Part shown: positions 23,715 through 37,263 of the stretch, piece by piece
Position numbering within the stretch: the first letter of the stretch is position 1
How the letters are laid out: every line of letters begins with the position of its first letter
Assembly: GCF_020921035.1 (NCBI RefSeq)
Contig: NC_063152.1
Location: 11,732,001-11,796,000, forward strand
Direction of reading: 5' to 3'
Origin: Rhodamnia argentea
Taxonomy: Eukaryota; Streptophyta; Magnoliopsida; Myrtales; Myrtaceae
Length of the DNA stretch: 64,000 bases
Position numbers and translations under genes: made by a program
Notes under the pieces: generated by a model
The model's input: only the letters and a program-made list of their open reading frames with translations
Told to the model about the DNA's origin: nothing
Databases searched by the model: none

Positions 23715-26125
23715 CAGGTGTAATGTCTAAATGTATATTAGTGTCGCGAATTGATGGTAAATGCTTTTGGTTCACTGTGCTGGTGCTTTGGTTCGCCATT
23801 CGTAAAGTTCCCTTTTCCTTTTTGTGTTGCACTTGTGACTGCAATCCTTGCAGATGATGGCACTCCTTAGATGTGCCTTCGGGCGTTTGTCAGGAAAAGC
23901 AAAATGCAGAAAATCCCTCTCAGTGGTAGATCCAAAGTCAACATGAAATTTGCATAATGTTATGTCTCGTCCGTCTTGAGCATGTATTCTTTCGAGGATC
24001 ATATTGAGCAATGAAATTTAATTGTTCATGTTTTTCGAAATTCGCGCAGCCTCTCTGAAGGGTAACTTCCTCTTGTTAACTTGGTATCCAGTCGATTACC
24101 GGCATTTAGTTCAATAGATGGCCTTGTTTATGCCTAATATCTGTAGCCGGGTTTCACATATGCTGTTTTTCCTCTGTACCTGGGTGAAAGGGGGGACATT
24201 CGCCTTGTCCCACAAGTGGTCACGCTAGATGACATTATTCTGACGCCACATCTTTTTCAGCCTCGTCTTTTCATTTTCGGAAGCCATTTTGAGGCAATAT
24301 CGCTTCGATACAGTTCATTCGACACTCAAAATGAAGCCATGGATGGCATGCTCCTTGTGGTGTGACTATTGGAAGTTTGTCATCTGTCCGACTGGTGGTG
24401 CAAATCTGGCTTGGTAAAGGAGGAAAACAGGAGAGATTGTCTGCGCAATTTGATACATGAACTGTTTGTCCAAAGGGACCCTTGTATTATTAGATAGCTC
24501 CTTTTTAATTTTCATCTGATGTGTTTACTTCGAATTTGACAATGTAATCTTCACAAGCACCATGGAAGAACGCAAGGTACAAGGGGAGATGATGGCGAAT
24601 CCATCCTTTTCTGGTTGCTTTTAAGCACAATCTGTCAAATGGGAATACAATGATGTGGTCTGTCTACTCTTCTGTTGGTATGAATAAAAAGTACATTTTC
24701 TGGAGCATCTTTCGTGAAGGGCCTGACGACACTAGAAGTACTTGTAAAAAAAAATTTAAATAAATGAAAGGACCAATTTTCAAAAGTAGTAGGCCACCTA
24801 AATGGTCGGCCCGTAAAATATTCTCGTCACTGGGTTTGGAATCCACTTACTGTCAATTCTTTTTTTTTGGTTGTCGTCGTGATTACTATTAAGACTGGAA
24901 AATTAGCATTACATATATCTCCATACATGCCAAGGTATGCCCTGAAAGTGTATCCACGACATTGCACTGGTGCCCATCATTTGAAAATTTTCAGTCAGGC
25001 TCATCGTACTGCTTCAATTAGCCGCTTGAAAGCCACGATCCTCGACAGGTGGCTTCCTACTATCGGCGACCAGTGGGTGTTGGTGACGTCGCGCCACCAT
25101 GAGCGCTGATGTTCAAAATTTGCAAAAGGCGTTAACAAAAATGATAATAAAATTTGGATACTCATATTATATTATGGAAAGATATTAATGAAAATATTGA
25201 AAAAAAAAACTTTAAGAAAAAGAAACACAACCGAGTAAAAAGGAATGATAGCAAGTCAAAGTAAAAAAATCACATGCTCATTACGTACTTTTAAATAATT
25301 GATTAATACGAGAAAATGATTAATAAACATATTTAAAAATATCACCTTAGATTTGGGATAATAATTTCCTATTTTTGAGTTGAGGGCAGCATGTTACTCT
25401 CATGATGTTTAAGTATTACTATTCATAGATCATTTTTCACATCCGTTGAGACTTCGAATATACCTATTGAGTAACCAATTTCTGCCATTTCGCCGTTTTG
25501 TTATTGAAGCCTTTTTCGATTTTGTTTGATTAATGCTTAATCACTTTCCAAAATTACATTGTTCAGTGTTACTTATCAAAATTTGAGCATTTGTTTCTTT
25601 TGTTTAATATGTCAATTAATGTTTAACTTTTTGTTATTAGGATTTGCTAAGAGAAAAAAAAAAAAAGCTTGGTTTTTTTTTTTTTTTTTTTGGGTCGGTA
25701 ATAAAAATGAAAAGCTTTCAGACAATGAAGAGCATCTATCAAGACATTACAGAACCAGAAAAGAAACAGAACACAAAAACAAAAAATCAGACCTCGAAAT
25801 TGGGCTCTCTCAAGTATCAACTCACGCGCCAGCCTTCCGAGTGAACCACACGCTCCATCTCCCCAGAGGACTAGAGGAGATCGGTCGCGCATAAGACCGA
25901 CGTGAGAAACACGCGCGGACGGTGCGCTTGGCGGAACTTTATTCCCCTTCGCGCCCACAGAGACCGACCAACCCACACCACGCTCGTCCCCGCGTCGATC
26001 TCCTCACCAGCCAGTCGCCTCGCGACAAAGTACAGAGCCATTGGAGGTTAGAGAGAGAGAGAGAGAGACTGAGAGACTGAGAAATTGCTTGAGTGCCGGT
26101 CTTTAGAGAGAGAAAGGTAGAGGAG
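23715..26125. other. Lipase 3' flank and 14-3-3 upstream region
   Basis: The first several hundred bases likely hold the lipase 3' UTR. After about 24850 the sequence is AT-rich spacer. From about 25790 it becomes GC-richer, and a GA run at 26051-26069 lies in the probable 14-3-3 leader. No other gene is supported. Confidence 0.5.
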
Positions 26126-29100
26126 ATGGCGTCGACGAAGGAAAGAGACGGCTACGTCTACGTCGCCAAGCTCGCGGAGCAAGCTGAGCGCTACGACGGT
26201 TCGTCTCTCCTCTTCCTCCTCCTTCTCATGTTCCCTCTCTCAAGGTCGATCTGTTTTGGTCTCTTGCTGCTCTTGACGTTTGACTCCTTACTGGGTTTTC
26301 GCTACGGTAGTCAAATTTGGAATTTTTTTGAATGTTAGGGGGTTTCTGCATCTGATCCTGTGATAGATATGTCGTTCTCAATCTCGTTCATAGTGTTGTT
26401 CTTGACTAGGGTGCCTTCTTCTTTTTGTGTTTTCTGATGTTTTGATTCATTAGGGTGAAGTAGGGGTCGACAATGTTGGGATTATGTAAGTCGGGAAGTG
26501 TGGGGTTTGGTGCTTCATTTGGGTTGTCGCGGGATGTGAGCTTGATTGGAAATTTTGGCCGTTTTAAATGTGACAGAGATGGTTGAAGCGATGAAGAATG
26601 TGGCGAAGCTTGATGTCGAGCTGACGGTGGAAGAGAGGAACCTGCTGTCCGTTGGTTACAAGAATGTGATCGGTGCACGGAGAGCATCTTGGAGGATTCT
26701 CTCTTCCATCGAGCAAAAGGAAGACTCGAAAGGGAACGAGCATAATGTGAAGAAGATCAAGGAGTACAGGCAGAAGGTTGAGGCCGAGCTGGCAAACATT
26801 TGTGGGGACGTAATGAAGGTGATCGATGAGCATTTGATTCCTTCATGTGCTGGTGGAGAATCGGCTGTGTTTTTTTATAAAATGTGAGTGACTTTTTCAG
26901 ATTGCATGTTTCAGATTTTTGTGTTGTTTCTTGCGTCTGTTGAGGATTTGAGGAGTTTGAGTGCGTTATATCTTGCAGGAAAGGAGATTACTATCGTTAT
27001 TTGGCCGAGTTTAAGGCTGGTGATGACAGAAAGGAGGCAGCTGATCAGTCTATGAAAGCATATGAGGTACTTCTCTTATCATAGTAATTGCTTTAGAAAT
27101 GGTAAAAGTCATGTGTGTTTAGTTTAGTCCAATGGGTACGTAAATGATGGTAGAGATGACCGAACTGAGTCTAAAATGATAGAAAAAAGATCCTTAAATA
27201 CCATCTAGTTGCATGAGCTTGGCCTCTTATTCATCTTCCTGTGGTTTAGTTGCCACAGCTTTATTGAATAAAGAAGGGATTATGATTCCCTTCGCTGCGG
27301 GTAGATTGACAATGCTTTGAATCTTCTCGCAGATTCTAATACTAGCATTTGGAAGAGGTATAATCTGATGTTATCCTCCGGTTGATATTGATGTACTTCC
27401 TATGAATGATAGATGTATTTATAATTAGTTATTGCACTTAGAGTCATTTGTGACTAACGCTTTGCTTGCTTCCTGTGTCACTGTGTTTCTGATTAAGTTT
27501 CATTATGCACTAGTCAATTGAGAAATGTGAGAATTTTAATTAAAAGAGATAATTCTATATCTGTCTTCATTTAGTTTAGAAAAATGGCCACATCTTGTAA
27601 GGAAAAAGCCTCTTTTGGAAAGAAAATACCTTAATATCATCTTCTTCTTCTTTTCAGAATATTCAAGTGTTAAATGACTGAAAACATCATTATGCAAGAA
27701 AGAAGTCCTCACAAAGGCTTGTCAAACTAATGTTTTTCTTGAAAAAAAATAAAAGTGCATTCTTTGTACATTTCCAACAGGTCTTTTGGATTCTGAAGTT
27801 TGTATTGTCTGTCTGTACTCCTCTTAATGTTTTAGTTTTTCTTTGATCTGGAGTCTGTGCTTCTAGTATTAGTTGATTTCCATCTTTCTTTGTTTAATGA
27901 GTCTGAGCTACCATAATGCCTTTTTCGTGACAGATGGCTTCCACCACAGCAGAGGCTGATCTATCGCCAACGCATCCAATCAGATTGGGTTTGGCATTGA
28001 ACTTTTCTGTCTTCTACTATGAGATCATGAACTCTCCTGAAAGGTATGTGCTGCATTGCTCATCAATTTTCTTTTGAGCAACCAACATGAGCCCATCTAA
28101 TGAGACAACTTGTACTCCAGGGCCTGTCACCTTGCAAAGCAGGCTTTTGATGAAGCGATCTCAGAGTTGGATACTTTGAGTGAGGAATCCTACAAAGACA
28201 GCACATTAATTATGCAGCTTCTAAGGGACAATCTGACATTATGGACTTCTGACATCCCTGAGGATGGAGGTAAATAAGCGATATCTGCAATGCTAGAACG
28301 TCTTTAGATTTTGGTTTTCTATAGCTCTTATGCAGATATTTTGTCAGAGCTTTTATGCAGATTAAATTTATCATTGGAGACCAAATCATTATTATTTTTT
28401 CATATTATATCTTTTGATGGAAATGTTTTTCTAGTTTTAACACTTTGTACCTCAGACTCGAAGTGGTCCAACACTTCCTTGGATCCCATGCATTGGCAGA
28501 CCTTTGTGTTTGAGTTTAATGAATGACTTCCCTAACTTAGGGCTTTAGTCTAGAAGTTTATCCTGAAAAGTCCCATCTAAATTGTCTCTTTGAAGTCTCC
28601 TCTTCCCCCCTTCATTTAAGCTTGTGGTTTAGTGTCTTTATTGGTCCGTGCTGCCACTAGGTTTCTTACCACATTATCTGTTAAGTGTTCCGTTAAGAAG
28701 GTTAAATATTACTGAAGTCGATAAGAACTTTAGATCACTCTAATTTGACATTCTGCTAGATTAAATTTTATCCATCCCTCGATATGGTGTCGCCGCAATG
28801 TAGACTGTCCATAAGCATTTGAGACTCTTACTCTGAGGACTATTTAGTTTTCTGAATTTCCTGCAAGCTTCTCTACGTCAGTTACTTTAATCTTCTAATT
28901 ACATAGCAGAGAACATGTACAAGTAAGTGAAAGGAGTCCATTCTGAGCCATGAACTTCCTATATACAAGTGAAAGGAGCCCATTCTATAGCATGAACTTT
29001 CTATGTTCATGTGCTGCAAATCATTGCTCGGGATGTCTCCTTTTCCAATCTGTCATATTATTATGATCTGTCCACTATGTATGTAATGTTCAACAGGCAT

Positions 29101-30094
29101 TCGAATGATGTATGCATGTATTGATTGTTGAAGTATCAAATCAATATTTCATCTTGACCCCATTGAGGGGGGATAAGTCCTTGGTATTGTTTGTGTGGTC
29201 ATTTAGTATTCTCATTAAAGTGGGTTAATATCACACTTCTGGGTAGTATGGGTACTTGGTTTTCTTTTTCTTTTTGTCTAATTAAAGTGTGAAGCATGGT
29301 CCTTTGATATGAAAGCTTGATCCTAGTAGTAGGATCTGAATACAGAGGGATGATTGCAAAAAAGATGGCCGCATGCCTACCACACAGTCTTCCTTTTGTT
29401 GATATAGGCTTTAAAGTTGCAATTGGTGGTTGGAGATCTGGATTCGTCTTTTCTTAACTAAACAAAATAAAATCTAAGTAGCATTTTATATTTGCCATAC
29501 AGCTTGTAAAAAAAAAAGGGTATACATGGGCTGTGTTAGATGCGTCTCATATGTTCTGTCGGATTCACAATGTTGTTGGATATGACACATGTCGACACTT
29601 CTGTTGATGTTTTCCTTAACGCAAGTTGTATACCAAGTAAAAGACCATTTGAGTATGCGCTTCTGTCAAAACTACATCGCACTGTGTCCCATTTTAGAAG
29701 CTGCAATATTGCTGGTATACACGGAATTTGTTGGTTGCTGTATTTTGGACTGATAACATCAAATAAATGTTGCATGGTGAATAGTGTGTTTGTCTTGCGA
29801 CCATCCCTCCTGCCAGGTATTTTCCATTCTTTGAAGGTTTATAGAGCACTTTTAGTTGCTTCCTGATTTTATGATGATAGTATTCTCATCCTCCGATCTC
29901 TGAAATTCAATGACTAATGGGTTTGCACTGTTGTTTACATATTTGCCTCCGATGATACAGCAGAAGATGCCCAGAAGCTTGACAATGCTGCCAAAGCTGC
30001 TGGGGGTGAAGATGCGGAGGTGATTAATTTGCTAAATCAGATAGTATAGCATAAATCTCTTCTCTTTTGACCTCTGGTTTGTGCATTGCAGTGA
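26126..30094 (+). CDS. 14-3-3 protein, epsilon class (mu/GRF9-like)
   Basis: Exons 26126-26198, 26577-26883, 26979-27066, 27934-28043, 28121-28269, 29961-30019, with the stop TGA at 30092-30094 opening the last exon, give 262 residues. The protein starts [20 protein letters not shown] and has the nine-helix 14-3-3 fold. Phosphopeptide-binding residues are visible in [11 protein letters not shown] and [11 protein letters not shown] (the Arg-Tyr pair). [14 protein letters not shown] and [14 protein letters not shown] are family signatures. The tail ([20 protein letters not shown]) is short and acidic. 14-3-3 dimers bind phosphoserine/threonine clients in cytosol and nucleus and modulate enzymes and signalling proteins. 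The exon count and tail match the plant epsilon group (GRF9-13). An upstream in-frame GTG exists, but ATG 26126 is the family start. The last intron sits between the final Glu codon and the stop codon. Confidence 0.95.
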
Positions 30095-31201
30095 TGCAGA
30101 GTGTTGCTTGGGAGCTCATAAAGGGAGTCAAATGGTTTGAGGGTGGTGTTTCCTCGTCTAGAGGCATATTGATAGACTTTTTCCTTTCTATTTCCTTTAC
30201 TTTTTTTTCACTCCGTCGTCCTCTTTTGCTTGGATATTGCTACAAGCTAATTGTTTGGTGCTTGTTCTGTGCTCCCATGGTCACGACTGCTGATTAAACC
30301 CGATAAAATTATGTCAAGGGCAGTCTGCTGTACGATCTAAGTCTGTTTAATCGAGAATGTAGCGTTATTAGATGACTAAATATCATCGGTTGCACAATCG
30401 GATGTTTGTCTTTTCTAATGCTGTGGCCTACTCGTTGATCTATTTGGGGCTGTTCGTCCCTTGTGCTTCCCAGATTGCCTCTAGTCCTCAAGGGTAGAAA
30501 CCAGAATCTCATCTAATCTATGTCCTATTTGACAATGTCGGAATCGATGCAAAATCTCCGTTCAAAGATGATGACTATCTGCTTTCTTCACTCCGCGGAT
30601 GATCTTTCATCTTGAAGCAATTCCTCAGGTGTAGGAGTTTGCACATGTAATGAGAGAACACATATGGTCTCTATAACCTCGTGTGATCACAGGACTCTCG
30701 CATGTCTCTGAACCGGACAGTAGCCTGCCATTTTTCATGCTTGTGCCAGTGCTATTTCCCTTTGGTTGGCTTTTGCTAGATTGTTTGGTCCCAACTCTGA
30801 TATTCATTGAGCTGTTCCAAGCCCTCTGTTTAGAACACTGCCCGCCTCGGCCGGGGTTGACCTGCTAACATGTGCCTCTTCCATGTCGAAATTTGTCAGG
30901 CAGCCGAAACATCCACGGCACTAATTTAGCCCTACATTGTTTGCCCTCTATTTTGAAGACCATCTTTTTCATAAGAGTCCATCCTCTCTAAGATCTACCA
31001 AATGGTCATTATGTGCCCTCTTTACAAGAAATGGTGTGTGAGAGAGAGAGAGAGAGAGAGGCGGGTCACAGACATAGAGAGAGAAGCGGGTCAAAGAGAT
31101 TTCCAAACCACCAGGAGGAGAAGGCAATGACAACCGCACAAAAATAACTGCAACTAGGACATAACAAGACCTTCCCAAAAATAAACAGCTTGACTTGGCT
31201 T
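30095..31201. other. 14-3-3 3' UTR and Ole e 1 promoter region
   Basis: The 14-3-3 3' UTR probably occupies the first few hundred bases. A (GA)n run lies near 31030-31060 about 260 bp upstream of the next start codon. No gene was recognised. Confidence 0.5.
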
Positions 31202-31206
31202 TATAA
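31202..31206 (+). promoter_or_regulatory. TATA box of the Ole e 1 family gene
   Basis: TATAA within GGCTTTATAACAAAAG lies 113 bp upstream of the ATG, a usual spacing for a short leader of about 80 nt. Confidence 0.55.
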
Positions 31207-31318
31207 CAAAAGGGACAAGCCCCTGGGCTCTTCCTCAGACCAGCCCCTCCTCTACATATACAAATCTCCATCCTAAGTCCAGAAGATCCAACCAACAGGA
31301 ACGCATCCAGCAGGAGCA

Positions 31319-32257
31319 ATGGCAAAGTCTCTCAAGGCTATCGTCTTCTTGGCCTCGGCCCTTTGTTTCCTGTCCCTTCTCGGGGCCGTGTGCGGCGACG
31401 ACCGCTTCTTCGTGGAGGGCAAGGTTTACTGCGACACCTGCCGCACCCAGTTCATAACCAAAGTCAGCAAAGACATGGCAGGTTCGGATTTCCTTCGTCG
31501 CACTGCGAAAATGACACGATATCGTCTTTGTTCCAATACTAAAGATATGATACTGAACTCGACGATTTCTACTGTATAAATGCATTACAGGGTTGGCTCG
31601 AGCTATTAGGTAGGGCCGAGCACAAAAAGAAAAAAAGCGACATTTTAATGCAAAATAGCTCTCTCAAAGTTCATAATTTCCGGATATTTGGCTTTCTTTC
31701 GCGACAAAGATTTTCGTCGATGCGAATGTTCTTGTTTTGTAGTACTTATACATATAGCTCTCATTTCAAGCTCTGTAAAATTCTCATTAGTCGATCAAAA
31801 CCACAATGCCCTTATTCCAAAATCCCTCCATATTTCACTTGTTCCCTACGTTAAAATCACTGCCCCTTTTCTGAAAATATGTCCACATGAAATGGTTCCA
31901 ATATGGCGTGCAGGTGCCAAGGTGCGCTTGGAGTGCAGGGACCGCGAGGGCGGAGCCATAACCTACAGCATTGAGGGCGTGACCGACAACACCGGGACCT
32001 ACCGCCTTCCGGTGGACGGAGAGCATGAGGAGGAGATCTGCGAGATCGTGCTCGTCAAGAGCAGCCAGCCCGGCTGCGAGGAAGTCAGCAACGATCCTTT
32101 CCTGAGGAAGAGCGCAAGGATCAGCCTCACCAAGAACAACGGCATGGCCACCCCGGTTCGCCAGGCCAACCCGCTCGGGTACATGAAGAAGGAGCCTCTC
32201 GCCGAGTGCGCCGAGGTCCTCAAGGAGCTCGGGATGACCGCGTTCGGCCTCGCCTAA
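31319..32257 (+). CDS. Pollen Ole e 1 allergen/extensin family secreted protein
   Basis: Two exons, 31319-31481 and 31914-32257, encode 168 residues. A hydrophobic signal peptide (about 1-25, ending near AVCG) precedes FVEGKVYCDTCRTQF, the family signature VxGxVYCDTCR (Cys38, Cys41). Further Cys occur in LECRD, EEICEIV, PGCEEV and AECAEV, giving the conserved disulfide pattern. Family members are small secreted, often glycosylated wall or pollen-tube proteins of unclear biochemistry; LAT52 helps pollen hydration and tube growth. The tissue of expression cannot be read from sequence. The single intron is 432 bp. From memory it resembles At1g29140. The start is the first ATG after the TATA box and gives a clean signal peptide. 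Confidence 0.92.
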
Positions 32258-32822
32258 ACCCTAAAATCTCCGTTTCTTTTCACCATTTCGCAATGCAATG
32301 TCCCTAATCTCTGTCCTCTATGCAAGAGGGCAAACAAACATTAAGTACTAGTACGAGCCCGTTTGAACGTTTTGCTTGCTCATCAAGTTGACTTAGGTTT
32401 CGGCTTTTGGTGAAGTGGGCAAGCATTTCCTTGATCAATGCTTTATGTACGTAGTTTGCATGCCTGTTATTGATCAATGATGAAGCTGCAACTAAATCAT
32501 ACAGAAGAATAAAAAAAAAAATTTGATTATCGCAATTCGATCCAAGTTGATCTTAGAGCAACGTTTTGGCTTCGAATCATATACAAATGTACCACCAAAA
32601 CCATAGGGCAAAGATGATACATTATCATCCCATCGGAATTAACGCTATCCGGTCGGACTCGACCCGATATTTATAGTATGTCGCTGTTCGGACATCAAGG
32701 GACTTCCTTGCAAAACGAGTGACATGGATAAGATAGATGAAAATGGTCAATGGTCTAAAATGGTAATTTTTCAAAGTTCGAAAACCCTCGTCTTCAAGCA
32801 AAAAACTCAATTTCTCTACTTA
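32258..32822. other. Ole e 1 gene 3' flank, no gene seen
   Basis: Probable 3' UTR followed by AT-rich spacer up to the MITE at 32823. An A-run at 32509-32521 may mark low-complexity DNA. Confidence 0.5.
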
Positions 32823-33063
32823 GGCTCCGTTCATTTTACTTAAAATGAGTGACTTGCAAAACAATTTCATAAAGCTGATCGCCATAACGCTTTAAATAAT
32901 TAGTTGATGGAAACTATATTCTTTATTAACAATAAACTATATCCAAATGTTTTCATGAACTATGTATTTTCGTTTGTATTCTTTCACTTTCTAAGCAATA
33001 TAAGCAATAATCGTTAAAAAATATATTTTTTAATTATTTATTTTTCATGAAACAAATAAAACC
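32823..33063. mobile_element. Tourist-like MITE (PIF/Harbinger type)
   Basis: The left end GGCTCCGTTCATTTTACTTA pairs with the reverse of the right end (GGTTTTATTTGTTTCATGAA). TTA occurs directly outside both ends (32820-32822 and 33064-33066), the expected 3-bp target duplication. The 241-bp element has no coding capacity. A related element lies at 63383-63599. Confidence 0.7.
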
Positions 33064-33066
33064 TTA

Positions 33067-36000
33067 AAAGAGCTCTGAAATTTGATTCATGTAATGTCGA
33101 AGAAAACCAATCTTTTCATCTCTCCAGCTTTTCACCCGATGGGGTCAACACTTATGGTATCCACATCGATGTATCAAACGATCACTTAAATGGTGTTGGC
33201 GTTCACATCAACAAATCCTTCATGTACTAATCGAAATTCTGACACTAAACCATGTTCGAAAATTCTAGTCCCTTCATCGGAAGAAAGAAAAACATTTCAA
33301 TACCAAATTGCACATTGAAAAAAAAATCCAGACGCTTTTAAGCGGCATAACTCCTGGTATAAGCCCGCATAGATGACAGGAAATGTATAGAAGGCCGACT
33401 CACAGGAACGTACAATATAACAATGTTGCTTCTGCATATTTTGCAACGAAAAGCAGGTCGCAATAGCCGACATGACAGTCGAAATGAATTAATATGAGAT
33501 TTGTGGCTTTGGGACGACTTCATGTTCTTAGAGAGCATAGCATTCTTGAGGACACAATTGGAGTAGCTTTGATAGTTAAAGAGTTTTTAAGTTTCACATG
33601 CATCGGCAAGAGGAAGGCATATGGGAATCCCCTGTCAAAAACAGAGGCTCGTATGCCCTCGACAGAAGGGAGCATACCAAGGCCACATTCGGCATCCGTC
33701 GGAAGAATTGATCCCAAGCCAGATCCGAACTCACCAGAACAACACAAGACGGACCAGGCGACCGCCACCCCTCTCTCATTTGCTTCACGTTGCCATTTCG
33801 CACATGTCAAAGACAAATTTGTACAGCAAATGACAGACGGAAGCAATGCTTTTCTACAACACTAGCTACTTCAATTAATTAAAGAGTCAGGACTCACCTA
33901 AATCATTCATTAACAACGATTCCTAAAGACGATACTGACAAGAAAAATGAGTAAAGAAGAAGGGGCAACATCAAGAGAAAACGAAAAAGAAAAAGAAAAA
34001 GAACAGACTCACATTGTTATGGTAGTACAACTACTAGGGCAGGCAGGCAGATAGGCAGAAATTGCACGAGAAAAACTATGCCATAATTAGGTTTGCAAAA
34101 TGAACTTTAAATTACTCCGACAATCTTCTCCGCCTATAATTTTGTGACAATGGTATCAGCTGGACTTCCACGCGCACTTAGTAGTACAATGCAGGGAACT
34201 ACAACTATGCTCGCAACAGGGCAGGCGAGACCAGCATCACTTCCATAAGGCTAGCTATAAATATCTGTCACAAAGGAAAAAACGAACCATCATCAAAACC
34301 ACGTATCTGCAAAACTAATCAGCAGAAGTGCAAAACATGTTTCAAAACCGTTAAAATGCTCAAACCTCAACTCAACATCTTTTCTACTTTACCTCTACCA
34401 TTTAAGCACTACATAGGCCAGTAACAGTTAGTGATCGCACTATAAAGTACCACAAGAATTTCTTGTCTCGTTGAGCTACAGAATTCCTACACATCAATTA
34501 ATTAGCGGGACATAATACTTGTCGCACTTAACAACATGCAAGAAAAAATTGGACATGATGATTTTCAGTCCTCTGCTCTACTAGAGTTAACTACCCTTAC
34601 TTATCATCCTAAAACTTTTTGAACGAGCAATCATCAACTCAATATAATCAGAAAAACACCACAAACTTCAGAAAATGACACAAGCTTTTACATCGAGCCC
34701 TGAGCAAATGGTATATCGAATGTCAACATGAATTAAAAAGTGGCAGTTTCATGACGACGCAAATCTATCTTTTAAGTACTGCCGCTGAAGGAGCCCTAAC
34801 TGTGTTAAAGCCTAGCATATGTGGAAAGAAGATGAAGACAAACAGATGCTCAATTGACTTTCAAGCAACCCAAATTCGGTGCTTCAGCTTCTATCTGCTG
34901 TTGCTTCTATCAGGTTCTTCCCTTTCCCATTCGGTTTTCCTCCCTATCTTTTTGCTTCTTCAGTTTCAGCAAATGCTGAGGTGTGTCTAAAAGGCTACGA
35001 GCCACTAATTACCTATCGGCTAACAGAGAGTAAGGCAAATATCAACATTGGGATGTGCTGATACTGTTGGTTGAGGATTCTAGCCATCATTACGCTTGAA
35101 GCAATTCTATGCATCAGCCTACAGCTGACCACTCCATCACATGTAGATTTAGGAGTACCTTTGGAAATTTCTCTAGTTACTAATATCATAAAATTCTTTG
35201 AGAAGTTGCTCAGTCATGCAAACTAAACATTGTACAACATCCAAGCATGCAAAATATGGCAGCTAATGCCACTGACAATCTGTGAAGCCAATTGGTTTGC
35301 CAGAGTTCATGTAAGAGCCTACCACATCCTCCAGAGATTCCTAAACTCTACATCAAAAGATAGCAAAATTTTCATAGCTGACATCTCCTCATTATATGTT
35401 GACTTCAGAAATAGAAAACTATCTCTATATGAGCCATTCATTATCTGATGTTGTTATTCAAAAGTAGTACAAATGATATGGCAAAATATTGCCTTCTACC
35501 ACTACGACAAGCATTGGCTGGTCATCATGTCTAAGATCAGACTTGACTATGATGTAAAGACCTTACAGTTTCATTGCCAGTTCAATACCAGGGATAGACC
35601 CCCAATTCCATCAAAGAATCAACAAATTGAAAGAGAAATGTCTAGCTCTTTCGGCTCCATATCTCTCTTAGTCATAAAGGAACATGATACTTGATTCTTA
35701 GATGCACAAAAAGTACTGCAATTGGTTGTACAACACTTTTATACTGGTCAATTCACCTTTCTTGAATGACATCATTCGGGAGTATTGTGCTTAATCTTGA
35801 AAGGGGGGAAAAAAAAAGTAGCCAATAGCACTGAACAAATAAAAACTTTGCAGGTTTTAATTTTGTTAATAGACTATCCACATAAAAGCTGCCATTCTCA
35901 TCACGTTACAGACAGCAGAACCTTCAAAGTACAAGACTTGAAACCCACATCACAAAGTAAGAAAAACGGAAAAAGAACATTCCATCTTAACTCTTTGAAA

Positions 36001-37263
36001 ATACTGCTGGTTATTGCAATGATAACCACAGCAGACCCATGATAAGACAAGTTAATCGATATGATGGAAGCCTACCATAGCTAAAGATTAATTAACTAAA
36101 CAAAACATGGATTCAGTTTTTTTCATCGTACTGTGCTCTCCAAAGAGCAACTCTCCTCAAAATCTCAAAGGGTGTTGAGTTGGAATGCTAGATAAGAAAA
36201 AAGAGCAGCAAAGAAATCAGTAGTCTCACGCAGAAAGGAGAGGAAACTGAGATTGCAATCCAACATTGAAAGAAAGAATTTCAATGTTCTGCAAGAATAC
36301 AAACAAAGCATTAAAAGAACTATGTTCTGACAATGGAGATCAGACCCAATCCCACTCCATTCTCCAGAACAAATTGGATCCTCCCTCCCACAATGCACTG
36401 CAGTAGAGTTCAGAATGTGTAAACTGCATGCGGCAACTATCTACAAACAGGGGAGAGAGGTCATATCTGTAGTCTGAAATTATGAGCCTTTCTTATCACT
36501 TGTCACCTGGACATAATCTAATAATTCCCAAAATAGCTGGCTGTGTGCTTCTGATTTTCCACCAAATATCTCAGTCTCAAGAAACTGTGAATAAGAAATC
36601 GATGCAGATTTTAAGTCTGTACAAGTTAACAGCAATTACTGATCCACAGATACCAACAAGATCACTCAGGACATAATGCATGACCATGTCTTTGGCTACA
36701 TGGAAATCTAACATTGCTTGTTCGAATCCATTCCCTTAGACACAATTCCAAACTAGAACCATGATCCGCTGTCACAGATCTAACACAACAAGAGGTCAAG
36801 CATCGCATGGAAATGCCTCTAAGATTAACCAACCCTCCACCAAAGACATTTAATGCAAACAAAATCCATTTGCCAAGTTCGGTGCCCAGCATCTGTATAA
36901 AAGATCAGGGGGATGGCATCAATTTCTTCACCAATAAATCTTGCATCCAAAGAAGATTAAAGAGCCCACCGTCAAAATTATTTTCCAAGAAATTTGTACA
37001 ACTAATAAACAGAGCTTTGACCACAAACAAAACATCTCACATTCTACACACATGCTATACAGTATAATGACCTCAGGGACAATGTGCTGCAACCCTTTAT
37101 GAACACTAAACAATTAAGGAGGACATCTACCCTCAAAGGCCAAAATTATTGAATCTCCGGAATCAAGTAAAGAATGTGGAAATCCATGAAAATGAAAACA
37201 ATCCATCATTCATTGTGCAAACGGTTCCACAATGAAGATATTCCCTTTTCCCATCAATTGATG
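33067..37263. other. Long spacer upstream of/behind the trihelix gene, no gene recognised
   Basis: No family could be assigned to any ORF here. 33494-33865 is open on both strands with modest peptides that I do not recognise. The part nearest the trihelix gene (about 36000-37263) could be its 3' UTR or later non-coding exons, since that gene is transcribed leftwards. Base composition is intermediate and intron-like. No tandem repeat or TIR element stood out. Confidence 0.4.

Noticed and set aside
33494-33865. Overlapping ORFs on both strands
   Set aside because: Neither peptide resembles a known family, no splice or promoter context supports either, and both are short.
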